44,484 bases of DNA, from assembly GCA_902768605.1 (NCBI GenBank), contig CACXLY010000037.1, forward strand, positions 1-44,484, written 5' to 3'. This stretch comes from an uncultured Bacteroidales bacterium. GTDB lineage: Bacteria > Bacteroidota > Bacteroidia > Bacteroidales > Bacteroidaceae. Position 1 is the first letter of the stretch. The number at the start of each line of letters is the position of its first letter. Below the pieces are notes generated by a model. That model did no database searches, was not told the DNA's origin, and was given only the letters and a program-made list of their open reading frames with translations. The translations under genes and the position numbers were made by a program. This document shows, piece after piece, positions 42,466 to 44,484 of this stretch.

Positions 42466-42501
42466 TACACATTATTTATTTAATAACAAAGAATAACAGA
42501 A

Positions 42502-43164
42502 ATGCCAGGATTATTAGGAAAGAAAATCGGAATGACTTCCGTTTTCAGTGCCGAGGGTAAGAATGTACCATGCACTGTTATCGAATTAGGTCCTGCCGAG
42601 GGTAAGAATGTACCATGCACTGTTATCGAATTAGGTCCTTGTGTTGTTACTCAGATCAAAAGCGTAGAGAAGGACGGCTACAGCGCCGTTCAGCTCGGTT
42701 TCGAAGATGCCAAGGAGAAGAACACTACCGCTCCTCTCATGGGCCACTTCAAGAAAGCAGGAGTAACACCCAAGAGACACTTGGCCGAGTTCACAGGTTT
42801 CGACAAGGAACTGAATTTGGGTGACACCATCACCGTTGAGCTGTTTGCTGACAGCGCTTTCGTTGATGTAATCGCTACCTCTAAGGGTCGCGGCTTCCAG
42901 GGCGTCGTTAAGCGTCATGGTTTCGGCGGCGTAGGTCAAACTACTCACGGTCAGGATGACCGTCTGCGTAAGCCAGGTTCTATCGGTGCCTGCTCATATC
43001 CCGCGAAAGTCTTCAAGGGAATGCGTATGGGCGGCCAAATGGGCGGCGATCGTGTGACTACACACAACCTGCAAGTGTTAAAGGTAATTCCCGAACACAA
43101 CCTCCTCCTCATCAAAGGTAGTGTTCCCGGATACAAAGGTTCAATCGTAAGCGTTATCAAGTAA
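42502..43164 (+). CDS. rplC: 50S ribosomal protein L3 with tandem 15-residue duplication
   Basis: The 220-residue protein reads [16 protein letters not shown], then [15 protein letters not shown] twice in a row, then [20 protein letters not shown]. The rest is normal L3: [41 protein letters not shown] and [15 protein letters not shown]. Without the duplicate it would be 205 residues, the usual size. The repeat is exact at the DNA level (45 bp). It falls in the N-terminal beta-barrel strand-loop region, not in the loops near the peptidyl-transferase centre. It overlaps rplD by one base (TAATG). Confidence 0.95.
   Translation: MPGLLGKKIGMTSVFSAEGKNVPCTVIELGPAEGKNVPCTVIELGPCVVTQIKSVEKDGYSAVQLGFEDAKEKNTTAPLMGHFKKAGVTPKRHLAEFTGFDKELNLGDTITVELFADSAFVDVIATSKGRGFQGVVKRHGFGGVGQTTHGQDDRLRKPGSIGACSYPAKVFKGMRMGGQMGGDRVTTHNLQVLKVIPEHNLLLIKGSVPGYKGSIVSVIK
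42550..42639 (+). repeat. Exact 45-bp tandem duplication in rplC
   Basis: Bases 42550-42594 and 42595-42639 are identical, and each codes [15 protein letters not shown]. Perfect identity means the duplication is very recent, or is an assembly artefact. Confidence 0.95.
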
Positions 43165-43793
43165 TGGAATTAAGTGTATTAAATATCAAAGGTCAGGAGA
43201 CAGGACGTAAGGTCGCTCTCAATGATGCCATTTACGCTATTGAGCCCAACGATCACGCCATCTACCTCGACGTGAAGCTCATCATGGCCAATCAGCGCCA
43301 GGGAACTGCTAAGTCAAAGGAAAGAAGCGAAGTGAGCGGTTCAACCCGCAAGCTCGGTCGCCAGAAAGGCGGTGGCGGTGCTCGTCGCGGTGATATCAAC
43401 TCTCCCGTACTCGTAGGCGGTGGCCGCGTATTCGGTCCTAAGCCCCGCGATTATAGTTTCAAACTCAACAAGAAGGTTCGTCAGCTTGCTCGTAAGTCTG
43501 CCCTCGCATACAAGGTTCAGGAAAATGCCCTGGTCGTTGTCGAGGATTTCACTCTCGACGCTCCCAAGACGAAATCGATGGTTGAAATCTTAAAAAATCT
43601 TAAAGTTTCAGACAAGAAGGCCCTTATCGTCACTCCAGGTGCAGATAAAGTCGTATATTTGTCAGCTCGAAACATCGAACGCGTTCAGGTAATGCCTGCA
43701 ACTGCACTCAATACGTACAAGGTTTTGAATGCAGATGTGATGGTTGTGGCTGAAAGCGCTCTCGCTGTCATCGATGGAAACTTAACAAAATAA
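43164..43793 (+). CDS. rplD: 50S ribosomal protein L4
   Basis: The 209-residue protein has the L4 sequence [37 protein letters not shown] (long loop reaching the exit tunnel, split here), [29 protein letters not shown], and the C-terminal [14 protein letters not shown]. The start overlaps the rplC stop (TAATG), indicating translational coupling. L4 is a known autoregulator of the S10 operon in gamma-proteobacteria; that role in Bacteroidota is not established. Confidence 0.97.
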   Translation: MELSVLNIKGQETGRKVALNDAIYAIEPNDHAIYLDVKLIMANQRQGTAKSKERSEVSGSTRKLGRQKGGGGARRGDINSPVLVGGGRVFGPKPRDYSFKLNKKVRQLARKSALAYKVQENALVVVEDFTLDAPKTKSMVEILKNLKVSDKKALIVTPGADKVVYLSARNIERVQVMPATALNTYKVLNADVMVVAESALAVIDGNLTK

Positions 43794-43808
43794 GTAGTCG
43801 AAACAGAT

Positions 43809-44099
43809 ATGGGATACATAATCAAACCTCTGGTCACTGAGAAGATGACCGGTATTACAGAGAAGCAGAACAAGTTCGGCTTTATCGTTCGTCCCGAAGC
43901 TAACAAGATTGAGATCAAGAAGGAAGTGGAGGCTCAGTACAACGTTACTGTTACTGACGTAAACACCTGTGTCTATGGCGGCAAGAGCAAGAACCGCTAC
44001 ACGCGTTCCGGTCTCATCAAGGGACGTACCAACGCATTCAAGAAGGCAATCGTAACCCTCAAGGAAGGCGATGTTATTGATTTTTATAGCAACATTTAA
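43809..44099 (+). CDS. rplW: 50S ribosomal protein L23
   Basis: The 96-residue protein begins MGYIIKPLVTEKMTGITEKQ and has the family's KFGFIVRPEANKIEIKKEVEA and VNTCVYGGKSKNRYTRSGL-type loop (split: VNTCVYGGKSKNRYTR). It sits at the exit-tunnel rim and docks trigger factor and SRP. It is 15 bases after rplD and 6 bases before rplB. Confidence 0.97.
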   Translation: MGYIIKPLVTEKMTGITEKQNKFGFIVRPEANKIEIKKEVEAQYNVTVTDVNTCVYGGKSKNRYTRSGLIKGRTNAFKKAIVTLKEGDVIDFYSNI

Positions 44100-44105
44100 T
44101 AGAAG

Positions 44106-44484
44106 ATGGCAGTACGTAAATTTAAGCCCACAACACCGGGCCAAAGACACAAGATTATAGGTACCTTCGAAGAAATTACTGCATCGGTACCTGAGAAATC
44201 TCTCGTTTGCGGTAAGCGCTCTACAGGTGGTCGTAACCATACAGGTAAGATGACCGTGCGCTATATCGGTGGAGGTCACAAGCAGAGGTTCCGCTTCATT
44301 GACTTCCGACGTGAGAAGGATGGTGTTCCCGCCGTTGTTAAGACAATCGAGTACGATCCTAACCGCTCAGCGCGCATCGCACTCTTGTTCTACGCCGACG
44401 GAGAAAAGCGTTATATTATTGCTCCCAACGGACTGAAGGTGGGTGCCACTGTGATGAGTGGTGCCGAAGCAGCTCCCGAAATCG
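44106..44484 (+). CDS. rplB: 50S ribosomal protein L2, 5' part
   Basis: The first 126 codons are seen: [59 protein letters not shown] (split), [21 protein letters not shown] and [14 protein letters not shown]. This is the N-terminal RNA-binding OB-fold region of L2, needed for subunit joining. The gene runs out of the window at 44484. Confidence 0.97.
   Translation, partial: MAVRKFKPTTPGQRHKIIGTFEEITASVPEKSLVCGKRSTGGRNHTGKMTVRYIGGGHKQRFRFIDFRREKDGVPAVVKTIEYDPNRSARIALLFYADGEKRYIIAPNGLKVGATVMSGAEAAPEI

Overview
The window is chromosomal DNA from a Bacteroidota bacterium, most likely a Prevotellaceae-like member of Bacteroidales. Supporting signs are many Bacteroidota-type -7 boxes (TAnnTTTGC) in front of genes, the order rpsL-rpsG-fusA-rpsJ-rplC-rplD-rplW-rplB without tuf, a DUF3822-rsmD pair, ATP-type PEP carboxykinase, an S46 dipeptidyl-peptidase, an exo-sialidase ending in a Prevotella-style C-terminal tail, and GC-rich genes separated by AT-rich leaders. 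The genus is an inference. I saw no rRNA or tRNA gene, CRISPR array, prophage or classical insertion sequence. No gene-free stretch exceeds about 260 bases.

Layout. (1) 100-9901, all minus strand, apparently read from a promoter near 9900: rmlD, rmlC, rmlB, then an OmpA-family protein, a CHASE2 membrane protein, a small exported FecR-like protein, a large exported TPR-CHAT (caspase-like) protein and an outer-membrane barrel, ending at a strong terminator. The last five could form an envelope-spanning sensor/protease module. (2) 10127-16467: a RecD-like helicase, a membrane-anchored unknown, DUF3822 and rsmD, pckA, and upp. (3) 16491-25190: DPP7-type peptidase, DEAD-box RNA helicase, patatin, Nudix hydrolase, beta-lactamase-fold hydrolase, a 41-residue membrane peptide, a frameshifted DUF4468 gene and a CE1-like esterase. 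(4) 25230-32908: a minus-strand glycan-related group containing a GH33 sialidase split by one frameshift, a 59-residue peptide, an SGNH esterase and a Tat-exported metallophosphoesterase. (5) 33030-38653: a CatA-like acetyltransferase, a RAYT-type HUH transposase with its own palindromes, a three-gene ECF sigma-factor unit and DsbD. (6) 38802-44484: the start of the str-S10 ribosomal operon, cut by the window edge inside rplB.

The most unusual signal is in the repeats. A GC-rich palindromic element bounded by GACCC/GGGTC lies in frame inside conserved proteins (RmlD, the DEAD helicase, DsbD), with a related family inside the RecD-like helicase. It adds peptides such as TLSNSPLKGE...PLREGRGGS at loops. 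Separately, short tandem repeats with periods of 7, 8, 21 or 22 bp sit at, or just after, the stop codons of many genes. A RAYT gene carries copies of one palindrome in its 5' leader, inside its coding sequence and just past its stop. Two genes are split by single-base frameshifts, and ribosomal protein L3 carries an exact 45-bp tandem duplication. These last three could be real or could be sequencing/assembly errors.
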